This document shows, piece after piece, positions 10,651 to 21,463 of a stretch of 64,000 nt of DNA. The notes under the pieces were generated by a model. The model was given only the letters and a program-made list of their open reading frames with translations. It made no database searches and had not been told where the DNA came from. The position numbers were made by a program, and so were the translations under genes. Positions within the stretch are counted from its first letter, which is position 1. Each line of letters begins with the position of its first letter. The DNA is taken from assembly GCA_947625045.1 (NCBI GenBank), contig CANQMW010000006.1:49556-113555 (forward strand). The letters run 5' to 3'. This DNA comes from an uncultured Oscillospiraceae bacterium (GTDB taxonomy: Bacteria > Bacillota > Clostridia > Oscillospirales > Oscillospiraceae).

Positions 10651-11925
10651 TTATCCCATGTAGATGTATTCGTCCCGATCCGCGCCGACGGAGATGTAGG
10701 TGAACTTGCAGCTCACCGCCTCCTCCAGGTAGCGGATATAGGCCTGGGCGGCCTTGGGCAGGTCCGCGAACTTCCGGCAGCCGGTGATGTCGCCGGAGAA
10801 GCCCTCGTGGTACTCATAGATGGGCTTGCACTTTTCCAGCACCGGCTCCAGGGGGAAGCTGTCGAGGCGCTGACCCTCGTACTCATAGCCCACGCACACG
10901 GGGATCTTCTCAAAGCCCGAGAGCACGTCCAGCTTCGTGAGCGCCAGCTCCGTGGCGCCCTGCATCGTGACGCCGTAGCGGGTGGCCACCACATCGAAGC
11001 CGCCTACCCGCCGGGGCCGGCCGGTGGAGGCGCCGTACTCGCCGCCGGCCTCCCGCAGGTCATGGGCCTGCTGCCCCTCGAACTCGCACACGAAGGGACC
11101 TCCGCCCACGGCGGAGGAGTAGGCCTTGGTGATGCCAACCACGCTGTCCAGCTTCTTGAAGGGGATGCCCGCGCCGATGGGGGCGTAGGAGGCCAGGGTG
11201 CTGGAGGAGCTGGTGTAGGGGAAGATGCCGTAGTCCAGGTCCCGCAGCGCGCCCAGCTGGGCCTCCAGAAGGAGGCTCTTTCCGCTGTCCACGGCCTGGG
11301 TCAGATACTGAGTGGTGTCGGTGATGTGCTCCATGAAGGGGCCGCCGAACTTCATCACCCAGTCGTACATGGCCACCGGGTCCAGGGGCTCATGGCCATA
11401 GCCCTTGGCCACGGTCAGGTTCTTCCAGTCCACGATGTCCGCGATCCGTTCCTTCAATACCTCCGGGAACAGCAGGTCCCCCATGCGGATGGACTTTCGC
11501 ATGTACTTGTCGGAGTACACCGGGCCGATGCCCCGGCGGGTGGAGCCCTGCTTCTTGGCCCCCATCCTGTCTTCCTCCAGGCCGTCCAGCAGGGGGTGGA
11601 AGGGCATGCAGATGGTGAGCCGGTCGCTGATCTTCAGGTTCTCCGGGCCGATCTCGACGCCGTGGGCGCGCAGGTCGTCCACCTCCTTGGCAAACTGCTC
11701 CAGGTCCACAACCATGCCGGGGCCCATCACGTTCACCGCGTCGGGCCGCAGGATGCCGGAGGGGAGCAGGTGCAGTATGAACTTGCCCCGTTCGTTCACC
11801 ACGGTGTGGCCGGCGTTGTTGCCTCCCTGGTAGCGGGAGACGATGTCATACTGGCTGCTGAGCAGGTCCACCATGCGGCCCTTGCCCTCGTCGCCCCAGT
11901 TGATGCCAACGACTGCTGTGATCAT
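10651..11925 (-). CDS. purA: Adenylosuccinate synthetase
   Basis: GTP-dependent joining of IMP and aspartate, the first committed step to AMP. The 424-residue length is typical. The N-terminus shows GDEGKGRMVD and the catalytic NNAGHTV; the IMP-site region KQGSTRRGIGP is also present. It is third in a pyrG-purB-purA run on the minus strand, with AAGGAG eleven bases before the ATG. Together with purB it completes both steps from IMP to AMP. Confidence 0.97.
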   Translation of the reverse strand: MITAVVGINWGDEGKGRMVDLLSSQYDIVSRYQGGNNAGHTVVNERGKFILHLLPSGILRPDAVNVMGPGMVVDLEQFAKEVDDLRAHGVEIGPENLKISDRLTICMPFHPLLDGLEEDRMGAKKQGSTRRGIGPVYSDKYMRKSIRMGDLLFPEVLKERIADIVDWKNLTVAKGYGHEPLDPVAMYDWVMKFGGPFMEHITDTTQYLTQAVDSGKSLLLEAQLGALRDLDYGIFPYTSSSSTLASYAPIGAGIPFKKLDSVVGITKAYSSAVGGGPFVCEFEGQQAHDLREAGGEYGASTGRPRRVGGFDVVATRYGVTMQGATELALTKLDVLSGFEKIPVCVGYEYEGQRLDSFPLEPVLEKCKPIYEYHEGFSGDITGCRKFADLPKAAQAYIRYLEEAVSCKFTYISVGADRDEYIYMG

Positions 11926-11963
11926 GTTCGTAACTCTCCTTATCTCTGTCCGCGTGAGCGGTC

Positions 11964-15031
<3,068 letters not shown>

Positions 15032-15088
15032 TTATGTTGTCGATACCGCTCCATGGAGCGGACGCAGGCACAAAAAAACACAAAATAC

Positions 15089-15117
15089 AGTATAATATAA
15101 GGGCTGAGGAATTACAA
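15089..15117 (-). promoter_or_regulatory. Sigma-A promoter for pyrG-purB-purA
   Basis: On the minus strand TTGTAA (15112-15117) and TATACT (15089-15094) are separated by exactly 17 bases, about 75 bases before the pyrG start codon. It is the best promoter-like match in the divergent region on this strand. Confidence 0.6.
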
Positions 15118-15157
15118 GCCCCAATATGGACGCACCCTGCCGAAAATGCGCGGCCAC

Positions 15158-15186
15158 TTGCACGAAAAAATATATCATGCTATAAT
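15158..15186 (+). promoter_or_regulatory. Sigma-A promoter for the hexosamine kinase gene
   Basis: TTGCAC (15158-15163) and a perfect TATAAT (15181-15186) with a 17-base spacer, 45 bases before the ATG at 15232. It is divergent from the pyrG promoter. Confidence 0.75.
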
Positions 15187-15231
15187 ACATATTTGTCGAA
15201 ATATATTCGGCGCAAAGTTGAGGAAACATAT

Positions 15232-16314
15232 ATGGAAAACGCCATCTATAAAAACGCTATCCATCACTTCGTTATGGACGGCGAGCCCGTATCCTGCGAG
15301 CCCTACGGCTGCGGGCATATAAACCACACGTTCCTGCTCACCACGGATACCGGCAGGCGCTACATACTGCAGATGCTCAACGGCGCCGTCTTCCGGGACC
15401 CGGACGGGCTGATGCAGAACGTGGTGGCCATCACCCGCCACATCGCCTCCAAGTGCTCCGACCCCCGGGGCAGCCTGCACCTGAACCCCACTGTGGACGG
15501 AAAGCTCTATGCCTGGGGCGACGAGGGCAATATGTGGCGGCTTTACGACTTCGTGGAGGGCAGCATATGCCTGCAGGCCCCGGAGACGCCGGAGGACTTC
15601 TATCAGAGCGCCATCGCCTTCGGCACCTTCCAGCAGCAGCTGGCGGACTTCCCCGCTGAGTCCCTCCACGAGACCATCCCCAACTTCCACAACACCCCGG
15701 ATAGGTACCGTATTTTTAAGGAGGCACTGGCGGCGGACGTGAAGGGGAGGGCGAAGGAAGTGCAGCCGGAGATAGACTTCGTCCTGGCGCGGGAGGAGGA
15801 GGCCGGCGAGCTCCAGCGCATGCGGGATTCCGGCGAACTGCCCACCCGGGTCACCCACAACGACACCAAGCTCAACAACGTGATGCTGGACGCCGTCACC
15901 CGCAAGGCCCTTTGCGTCGTCGACCTGGACACGGTGATGCCGGGCCTGGCGGCCTACGACTTCGGCGACTCCATCCGCTTCGGCGCGGCCACCGCCGCCG
16001 AGGACGAGAAGGACCTTTCCAAAATGGAGATGAGCCTTACGGAGTACGAGACCTTCACCCGGGGCTTTCTCACCGCCTGCCCCGGCCTCACGGAGCGGGA
16101 GAAGCAGACCCTGCCCCTGGGAGCGAAGCTGATGACTCTGGAGTGCGGGGTGCGGTTTCTGACCGACTACCTGGCGGGAGACGTGTACTTCTCCATCCAC
16201 CGGCCCGAGCACAACCTGGACCGGGCCCGGACCCAGTTCAAGCTGGTGGCGGACATGGAGAAGAAATGGGACGAGATGAACGCCATCACGGCACGCCTCG
16301 CCAAGGGAGAATAA
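15232..16314 (+). CDS. N-acetylhexosamine 1-kinase-like aminoglycoside phosphotransferase family protein
   Basis: Probably phosphorylates the anomeric C1 hydroxyl of GlcNAc/GalNAc, as NahK (LnpB) does in bifidobacteria. The 360 residues align by eye over their whole length with NahK: EPYGCGHINHTF near the start, ETIPNFHNTPDRY mid-protein, the catalytic loop VTHNDTKLNN, the metal-binding VDLDTVMPG and DFGDSIRFGA, then LECGVRFLTDYL. The start at 15232 follows TTGAGGA; upstream in-frame extension lacks a site. No lacto-N-biose phosphorylase (LnpA) is nearby, so the pathway context differs from bifidobacteria. A regulator and sugar importer follow on the same strand. Confidence 0.82.
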   Translation: MENAIYKNAIHHFVMDGEPVSCEPYGCGHINHTFLLTTDTGRRYILQMLNGAVFRDPDGLMQNVVAITRHIASKCSDPRGSLHLNPTVDGKLYAWGDEGNMWRLYDFVEGSICLQAPETPEDFYQSAIAFGTFQQQLADFPAESLHETIPNFHNTPDRYRIFKEALAADVKGRAKEVQPEIDFVLAREEEAGELQRMRDSGELPTRVTHNDTKLNNVMLDAVTRKALCVVDLDTVMPGLAAYDFGDSIRFGAATAAEDEKDLSKMEMSLTEYETFTRGFLTACPGLTEREKQTLPLGAKLMTLECGVRFLTDYLAGDVYFSIHRPEHNLDRARTQFKLVADMEKKWDEMNAITARLAKGE

Positions 16315-16324
16315 ATAGGACACG

Positions 16325-16350
16325 CGCGCCGGGCGGCAATGCCCGGCGCG
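16325..16350 (+). terminator. GC-rich hairpin between kinase and regulator genes
   Basis: Perfect ten-base-pair stem CGCGCCGGGC / GCCCGGCGCG with loop GGCAAT, ten bases after the kinase stop. The following TCATTTACG is only weakly T-rich, so it may be a partial terminator or a stability element rather than a full stop. Confidence 0.5.
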
Positions 16351-16371
16351 GTCATTTACGAGGGACGGACT

Positions 16372-17211
16372 ATGAGAGTACTGTTCAACACGGAAAAGCT
16401 GCTGGGGCTCATCGGCGCGCTGCAGACCTTCACGGGCTTGAAGACCAGCATCTTCGACGCCGAGGGACGGGATATCCAGATCTTCGGCGGCCATCAGGAG
16501 TTCTGCCGGCTCATCAACGCCGACCCGGAGGGCCACCGCCGGTGCGAAAACTGCGACGCCCAGGCCGTGGAGGCCTGCGCCGCCGCGGGGGGCATATACC
16601 GCTACCGGTGCCATCTGGGCCTGTGCGAGGCGGCGCTGCCCCTGGTGGAGAACGGGGTGCCCATCGCCTATCTCTCTTTTGGACAGTATTTGGATAATTC
16701 GCCAAAGGAAAGACAGTGGGAGCGGACGGAAAAGGCCGCCGCCTGGTTCGCCGGTGACAAAAAAGCACTAAGAGAGGCCTTCTGGCAGCTGCGGCAGTAC
16801 TCCTTCCAGGAGACTACCGCCTACGCCGATATCCTCAAGGCTCTTACCGCCTACATCCTCCAGGAGGGTATCATCCGCTCAGCGGAGTATACCGACGGCC
16901 AGCGGCTGGAGCTGTACCTGGACCAGCACTACCGGGAGAACCTGAGCCTTAAAAGAATCGCGGGCGACCTGCACATGGGCACTACAAAGCTCTGCGCCCT
17001 GGTAAAGAGCCTGCCCGGGGGAGGCACCGTGAGCCAGGCCATCGCCCGCCGGCGCATCCGGGAGGCATGCACGATGCTCCGCAGCGGGGACGCGCCCATC
17101 TCCGCCGTGGCCGAGGCGGTGGGCTACAGCGATTACAACTATTTCACCAAGGTCTTCCGCGCCGCCGTGGGCATGACCCCCAGCGCCTACCGGAAGGCCA
17201 ACCGGCATTGA
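16372..17211 (+). CDS. PocR-domain AraC-family transcriptional regulator
   Basis: One-component sugar or metabolite sensor. The 279-residue protein has an N-terminal PocR sensory domain (residues ~8-110) rich in paired cysteines (CRRCENCDAQ-type block, YRCHLGLCEAALPL, then PIAYLSFGQYL). Its C-terminal AraC-type double helix-turn-helix (residues ~180-279) has the typical second half AVGYSDYNYFTKVFRAAVGMTPSAYRK. The ATG at 16372 follows AGGGACGG. It lies between the kinase and the importer and is the obvious candidate to control the paired direct repeats upstream of the binding-protein gene. Confidence 0.88.
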   Translation: MRVLFNTEKLLGLIGALQTFTGLKTSIFDAEGRDIQIFGGHQEFCRLINADPEGHRRCENCDAQAVEACAAAGGIYRYRCHLGLCEAALPLVENGVPIAYLSFGQYLDNSPKERQWERTEKAAAWFAGDKKALREAFWQLRQYSFQETTAYADILKALTAYILQEGIIRSAEYTDGQRLELYLDQHYRENLSLKRIAGDLHMGTTKLCALVKSLPGGGTVSQAIARRRIREACTMLRSGDAPISAVAEAVGYSDYNYFTKVFRAAVGMTPSAYRKANRH

Positions 17212-17263
17212 ATTTGTAGGTTTGTCACAATTTGTGCAGTTAGACAAGCTATAACGGAATATA

Positions 17264-17293
17264 TTGCTATTATTCGTTGGATTTTGCTATTAT
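17264..17293 (+). promoter_or_regulatory. Paired direct repeat operator, probable AraC-type site, overlapping a promoter
   Basis: The 10-base word TTGCTATTAT occurs at 17264-17273 and again at 17284-17293, exactly 20 bases apart (two helical turns), the arrangement AraC-family activators use. The promoter-proximal copy contains TATTAT (17288-17293) usable as a -10, and the distal copy can double as a poor -35, as expected for an activator-dependent promoter. Only sequence and spacing are seen; binding by the neighbouring PocR/AraC protein is inferred. Confidence 0.55.
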
Positions 17294-17295
17294 AT

Positions 17296-17340
17296 GGGCC
17301 GCAAGTCCGGTACAATGAGGTCACCGGGACTATGCGGCCC
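17296..17340 (+). promoter_or_regulatory. Strong hairpin in the leader of the binding-protein gene
   Basis: Outer stem GGGCCGCA / TGCGGCCC (8 pairs) continues, past a one-base bulge, into AGTCC/GGACT and GGT/ACC. CTATTTTGTG follows. It could terminate read-through from the regulator gene or act as a 5' stabilising or attenuating structure for the importer mRNA. The ribosome site AAAGGAG lies about 55 bases further on. Confidence 0.5.
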
Positions 17341-17412
17341 CTATTTTGTGAGAAAGGGCAGGCGCTTCGGCCTGTCTTATCTTATAATAATTATTAAAGG
17401 AGATCAACGAAC

Positions 17413-18690
17413 ATGAAGAAGATCATGGCAATGCTTCTGGCACTGGTCATGGTGTTCGCCCTGGGCACCAGCGCTTTTGCCGCTGATGAGATCACCCTGG
17501 ACGTCATCATCTGCCAGTACAGCCCCGGTACGCAGGACTGGTTCCTGGGCACCGGCATGGACGGGTCCAACTTCGTGGACAAGTTTGAAGCCGAGAACCC
17601 CGGCATCAAGCTGAATCTGGAGGTCGTTTCCTGGAACGACGTCTACACCGTAGCCGATACCCGTATCGCCGACGGCAAGCTTGACATCCTGAACATCGAC
17701 GTGTTTGCCAACTACGCCAACGAGGGCCTGCTGGAGCCCGTGAGCCAGTACTGCCCGGAGGATCTGTACAACGATTTCTTCCCCTCCTTCATCGCCAACT
17801 CCGTCATTGACGACACCGTGTGGGCCGTGCCCGACCTGGCCTCCGCCCGTGCGCTGTGGTACAATGTGGACATGTTCGACGAGATGGGCATCGAGCCTCC
17901 CACCACTTGGGCTGAGCTGGAAGACGTCTCCCAGACCATCCTGGACTTCTATGACGGCGAGGTCTATCCCTGGGGCATCGACATGACCACTGACGAAGGC
18001 CAGGCGGCGTTCGCCTACTACACCTGGGGCAACGGCGGCGGCTTTATCGACGAGGACGGCAACTGGGCGCTGAACAGCGACGCCAACGTGGAAGCCATCG
18101 AGTATGCCATCAGCCTGGTGAACAATGGCTACACCAACCCCAACCCCGCCACCCAGACCCGTTATGATCTGGAGGATATGTTCGCTGCCGGCGATATGGC
18201 CATGGTCATCGCCCCCAACGACATGCCCACCTACTGCGCCGGCAAGGACTCCACCGTCAACCTGGCCTCCGCGCCCATCCCCGCCAACGAGGGCATGACC
18301 GGCTCCGGCGTGGGCGTCATGGACCGCGTGATGGCGTTCAAGGACGAGTCCCTCTCCGAGGAGGAGACCGCTGCCCGCGACGAGGCCATCGGCAAGTTCC
18401 TGGAGTTCTTCTATCGTCCTGAGAACTATGTGGGCTGGGTCAGCATGGAGGGCTTCCTGCCCGCCGTCAACTCCGCTGTTGCCGCTCTGGTCGAGTCCGA
18501 CCCCTCCTTCGAGGCGTGGCTGAGCGTGCTGGATACCAGCAAGTTCTATCCCACCGCTCTGGGTGAGTGGGACGCCGTCAAGCAGGGCGTCATCAAGGCT
18601 GAGCAGAACGCGCTGACCGGCGCCGACGTCCGTGCCGAGCTGGATGCGCTCCAGGCCGACATCGTGGCCCAGGCCGAGGCTGCCAAGTAA
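17413..18690 (+). CDS. ABC transporter extracellular sugar-binding protein (MalE/family 1 type)
   Basis: Captures a sugar or oligosaccharide outside the membrane and delivers it to the two permeases that follow. The 425-residue product has a signal peptide (KKIMAMLLALVMVFALGTSAFA) and family-1 features such as WNDVY, DILNIDVF, WAVPDLASARALWYNVDMF and MGIEPPTTWAEL. Unlike most Gram-positive binding proteins there is no lipobox cysteine; the cleavage site AFA-ADE is of signal peptidase I type. Codon usage is biased toward C-ending codons as in highly expressed genes. The substrate cannot be read from sequence; the kinase upstream suggests an amino-sugar-containing glycan. Confidence 0.9.
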   Translation: MKKIMAMLLALVMVFALGTSAFAADEITLDVIICQYSPGTQDWFLGTGMDGSNFVDKFEAENPGIKLNLEVVSWNDVYTVADTRIADGKLDILNIDVFANYANEGLLEPVSQYCPEDLYNDFFPSFIANSVIDDTVWAVPDLASARALWYNVDMFDEMGIEPPTTWAELEDVSQTILDFYDGEVYPWGIDMTTDEGQAAFAYYTWGNGGGFIDEDGNWALNSDANVEAIEYAISLVNNGYTNPNPATQTRYDLEDMFAAGDMAMVIAPNDMPTYCAGKDSTVNLASAPIPANEGMTGSGVGVMDRVMAFKDESLSEEETAARDEAIGKFLEFFYRPENYVGWVSMEGFLPAVNSAVAALVESDPSFEAWLSVLDTSKFYPTALGEWDAVKQGVIKAEQNALTGADVRAELDALQADIVAQAEAAK

Positions 18691-18722
18691 TATACCCGCA
18701 AGACCCGAAAAGGCAAGTTTTC

Positions 18723-18748
18723 GAGGGCCGGACCCTGGTCCGGCCCTC
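18723..18748 (+). terminator. Intercistronic hairpin after the binding-protein gene
   Basis: Perfect 11-base-pair stem GAGGGCCGGAC / GTCCGGCCCTC with loop CCTG, followed by TTCCTTC. Such a structure between a binding-protein gene and its permeases usually gives partial termination or 3' protection, keeping binding protein in excess. Confidence 0.65.
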
Positions 18749-18784
18749 TTCCTTCACCGGTATGCAGGAAAGGGAGAGTGAGCT

Positions 18785-19669
18785 GTGAACCGAACGTTAC
18801 AGAAAAAGATAAAGCCATATATCTGGCTGCTGCCCAGTATCATTTTGATGGCGGTCTTCGTCATCTTCCCCATCCTGATCGTATTCCGGCTGGCTTTCAG
18901 CGAGGTGTCCAAGGCCGGCATCGTGGGCGGCTTCGTGGGATTCAAGAACTTCCGGGACGCCATCGGACTGCCCGCCTTCAAGACGGTCATGCTCAATACC
19001 TTTTACTGGGTGATATCCGTGGTGGGGCTGAGCACCGTCTTCGGCTTTATCATCGCCATGGTCCTCAACCAGAAGTTCCACGGGCGGAAGATCGCCCGGG
19101 CCATCCTGGTGCTGCCCTGGGCCACCAGTCTGGTCATCCAGGCGTCCGTGTGGAATTACATCATCAAATATGAATACGGCAACCTGAACAACGTCCTTTT
19201 GAATCTGGGCATCATCAAGGAGGCCATCAACTGGCGCTCCAGCTACCAGATCGAGTTCATCTGGGAGTGCGGCGTGGGCATTTTCGTGACGATACCCTTC
19301 GTCACCTTCTGCGTGCTCTCCGGCCTGCAGAGCATCGACTCCACCCTCTACGAGGCGGCGGATATCGATGGGGCCAGCTACTGGGATAAGCTATGGCGCA
19401 TCACTGTGCCGCTGGTGAAGCCCAGTCTCACGGTGAGCACGGTGCTGAACATCATCTATGTGTTCAATTCCTTCCCCATCGTCTATACCATGACCAAGGG
19501 CGCCCCGGCCAACAAGACGGACACCCTGGTCACATACCTATACATGCTCAACTACTATAACCGCCAGAAAGGACCTGCCACGGCCCTGTCCGTGATAGGG
19601 TTCCTGGTGCTGTGCATCTGTGCCGGTATCTACATGGTGGGCGTCATGCGAAAGGAGGAGGACCTGTGA
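18785..19669 (+). CDS. Sugar ABC transporter permease (MalF type)
   Basis: First membrane subunit of the importer, 294 residues with six predicted transmembrane segments. The cytoplasmic EAA loop that docks the ATPase is clear: EAADIDGASYWDKLWRITVPLVKP (in two parts, near residues 195-218). Translation starts at GTG 18785 after GGGAGAG. It overlaps the next permease by four bases (GTGA). No ATPase gene follows, so a shared MsmX-like ATPase encoded elsewhere must energise the complex. Confidence 0.9.
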   Translation: MNRTLQKKIKPYIWLLPSIILMAVFVIFPILIVFRLAFSEVSKAGIVGGFVGFKNFRDAIGLPAFKTVMLNTFYWVISVVGLSTVFGFIIAMVLNQKFHGRKIARAILVLPWATSLVIQASVWNYIIKYEYGNLNNVLLNLGIIKEAINWRSSYQIEFIWECGVGIFVTIPFVTFCVLSGLQSIDSTLYEAADIDGASYWDKLWRITVPLVKPSLTVSTVLNIIYVFNSFPIVYTMTKGAPANKTDTLVTYLYMLNYYNRQKGPATALSVIGFLVLCICAGIYMVGVMRKEEDL

Positions 19670-21261
19670 AGCTGTCCGAATCCATAAAAAAGAAAAACCG
19701 CACGGCGCTTTTGCTGCTGCTGATATCCGTACTGCTGGCGGCGGTCATTCTGAGCCTGCCGGCCTATAAGTTCACCTCCAGCGTGTACACGAAAAAATCC
19801 GCCAACACCTTCGTGGGGGATGAAAAGTACACCGAGGTCCGGGCCGAGGTGGATGCCGTAGCTGAGGAGTACCGGGCCTCCGGCCTGGACGTGGAGGTCA
19901 GCGAGTCGGTGACCGAGCGGACCAACTCCAAGGGCGAGACCACCTCCATGGTGGCTTTCTCCGTGGACCAGACCTTCACGAAAAATGGCTGGTCCTTCCT
20001 GAGCGCGGGGATGGGCTCCACCTGGGTGCTCATGGCTCTGCTCCTGTGCCTCGTACTGAGCGCGGCCTGCGCCCTGGCGGGCACGGTGGGCTCTCTGGAC
20101 GACCCCTACCGGGCGCTGGACGGCCGGGCGGCCGCCTTCCGCTCCGCAAGCTACTATCTGGCGCTCATCGCCATGCTGCTGGTGCCGGTGTTCTTCATGG
20201 TGAACACGGTGCTCATGTCCCGGCGGGTGGATCTCTACTGTGACGGGCTGCTCACCGAGGGCAAGGAAGCGCTGTTCGCCAAGCTGGACGCATTCCTGTT
20301 CGGCGGCCAGGGCGGGGAGGAGCTGGAGAGCATGCTGAAGGGCCTGTCCTTCCGCAACACGGGGGCCATGTGGCTGCTGCTGCCCTGCAGCGCCGCCGCT
20401 ATGGCCGCGGGCATCCAGCTGCGCCGCGGCTCCATCACCCATACGGTGGTGCGGGGGCTGCTGTACGCCTTCGTGATCGCCCTGTGCGTGTTCATCCTCT
20501 ATCCCTACTACGTGATGCTGGTCACCGGCTTCCGCTCCATCGCGGAGACCAACGACAGCGATTTCCTGCATCTGCTGCCGGTGAAGTGGCAGTGGGGCAA
20601 CCTGAAGCATATCGTTGACCGGGGCGTGCTGCGGTATCTGGGCAATTCCCTGCTCGTCGCCGGCGGCGCCACGGTGCTGGCGCTGCTGTGCGGCATCCCG
20701 GCGGCCTATGCCATGGCGCGGATGCGCTTCAAGGGCAAGAACGTATTTTTAGGCTTCGTTATCGTCAGCCAGATGTTCTCCCCGGTGGTGCTGCTCATCG
20801 GCATCTCCCAGCTCATGAGCGCCATGCACATGTACGACTCCATCTGGGGCCTGATGTTCATCAACGCAGCCTTCAACCAGGCTTTCGCCATATGGCTGCT
20901 GCGGGGCACGTTCGTGTCCATCTCCCCGGAGATGGAGCAGGCAGCCAAGATAGACGGCTGCAACACCGTGGGTTCCCTGGTGCGGGTGCTGCTGCCCATG
21001 GCCGCGCCGGGCATCGTGACCACGCTCATATTCGTGTTCATCAACGCCTGGAACGAGTACACCATCTCCACGGTGCTCATCTCCACGGCCTCCAAGCGGC
21101 CCATCACCGTGGGCATCACCCAGTTCTCCTCCTTCAACATGATCGAGTGGCAGAACCTGTTCGCCGCGTCGCTGCTGGCGACCATCCCGGTGGTCATCCT
21201 GTTCATGTGCATCGAAAAGCACCTGACCAGCGGCCTCACCTCCGGCGGCGTCAAGGGATAA
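19666..21261 (+). CDS. Sugar ABC transporter permease (MalG type) with long N-terminal extension
   Basis: Second membrane subunit. The last ~280 residues are a normal MalG-type permease with EAA loop EQAAKIDGCNTVGSLVRVLL (two residues short of the window limit for quoting) near residue 430. The first ~250 residues are extra: transmembrane segment, an extracytoplasmic stretch (residues ~40-110, acidic and soluble) and two or three more transmembrane segments. Total length is 531 against ~280 for MalG. Start GTG 19666 is preceded by AAAGGAGGAGG and overlaps the MalF-type stop. The role of the extension is unknown; it may interact with the non-lipidated binding protein. Confidence 0.88.
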   Translation: MKLSESIKKKNRTALLLLLISVLLAAVILSLPAYKFTSSVYTKKSANTFVGDEKYTEVRAEVDAVAEEYRASGLDVEVSESVTERTNSKGETTSMVAFSVDQTFTKNGWSFLSAGMGSTWVLMALLLCLVLSAACALAGTVGSLDDPYRALDGRAAAFRSASYYLALIAMLLVPVFFMVNTVLMSRRVDLYCDGLLTEGKEALFAKLDAFLFGGQGGEELESMLKGLSFRNTGAMWLLLPCSAAAMAAGIQLRRGSITHTVVRGLLYAFVIALCVFILYPYYVMLVTGFRSIAETNDSDFLHLLPVKWQWGNLKHIVDRGVLRYLGNSLLVAGGATVLALLCGIPAAYAMARMRFKGKNVFLGFVIVSQMFSPVVLLIGISQLMSAMHMYDSIWGLMFINAAFNQAFAIWLLRGTFVSISPEMEQAAKIDGCNTVGSLVRVLLPMAAPGIVTTLIFVFINAWNEYTISTVLISTASKRPITVGITQFSSFNMIEWQNLFAASLLATIPVVILFMCIEKHLTSGLTSGGVKG

Positions 21262-21277
21262 ACACAATAAGACCGGA

Positions 21278-21308
21278 AATATCCCGGGGCCCTCGGCCCC
21301 GGGATATT
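21278..21308 (+). terminator. Terminator of the sugar importer operon
   Basis: Perfect 14-base-pair stem AATATCCCGGGGCC / GGCCCCGGGATATT with loop CTC, 16 bases after the permease stop. The downstream CTTCTG is only partly T-rich. Confidence 0.75.
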
Positions 21309-21370
21309 CTTCTGCCATGAGCGCGGCGCCGCGATTCAGGCCGCGTTTTTGACGATTCAGGATAGGAAGG

Positions 21371-21399
21371 TTGACAAATCATCGGGGCGGAGGTTAAAA
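21371..21399 (+). promoter_or_regulatory. Possible promoter for the FkbM methyltransferase gene
   Basis: A perfect TTGACA (21371-21376) with a weak TTAAAA at the correct 17-base spacing, about 65 bases before the ATG at 21464. The -10 is poor, so this is tentative. Apart from this and the upstream terminator I see nothing else in 21309-21463. Confidence 0.35.
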
Positions 21400-21463
21400 C
21401 GTAACATAGAGGCGTTTGCCGCCTTTGGCGGGTGAGTATGAGGCGCAAAAGGAGGACCGCGGC

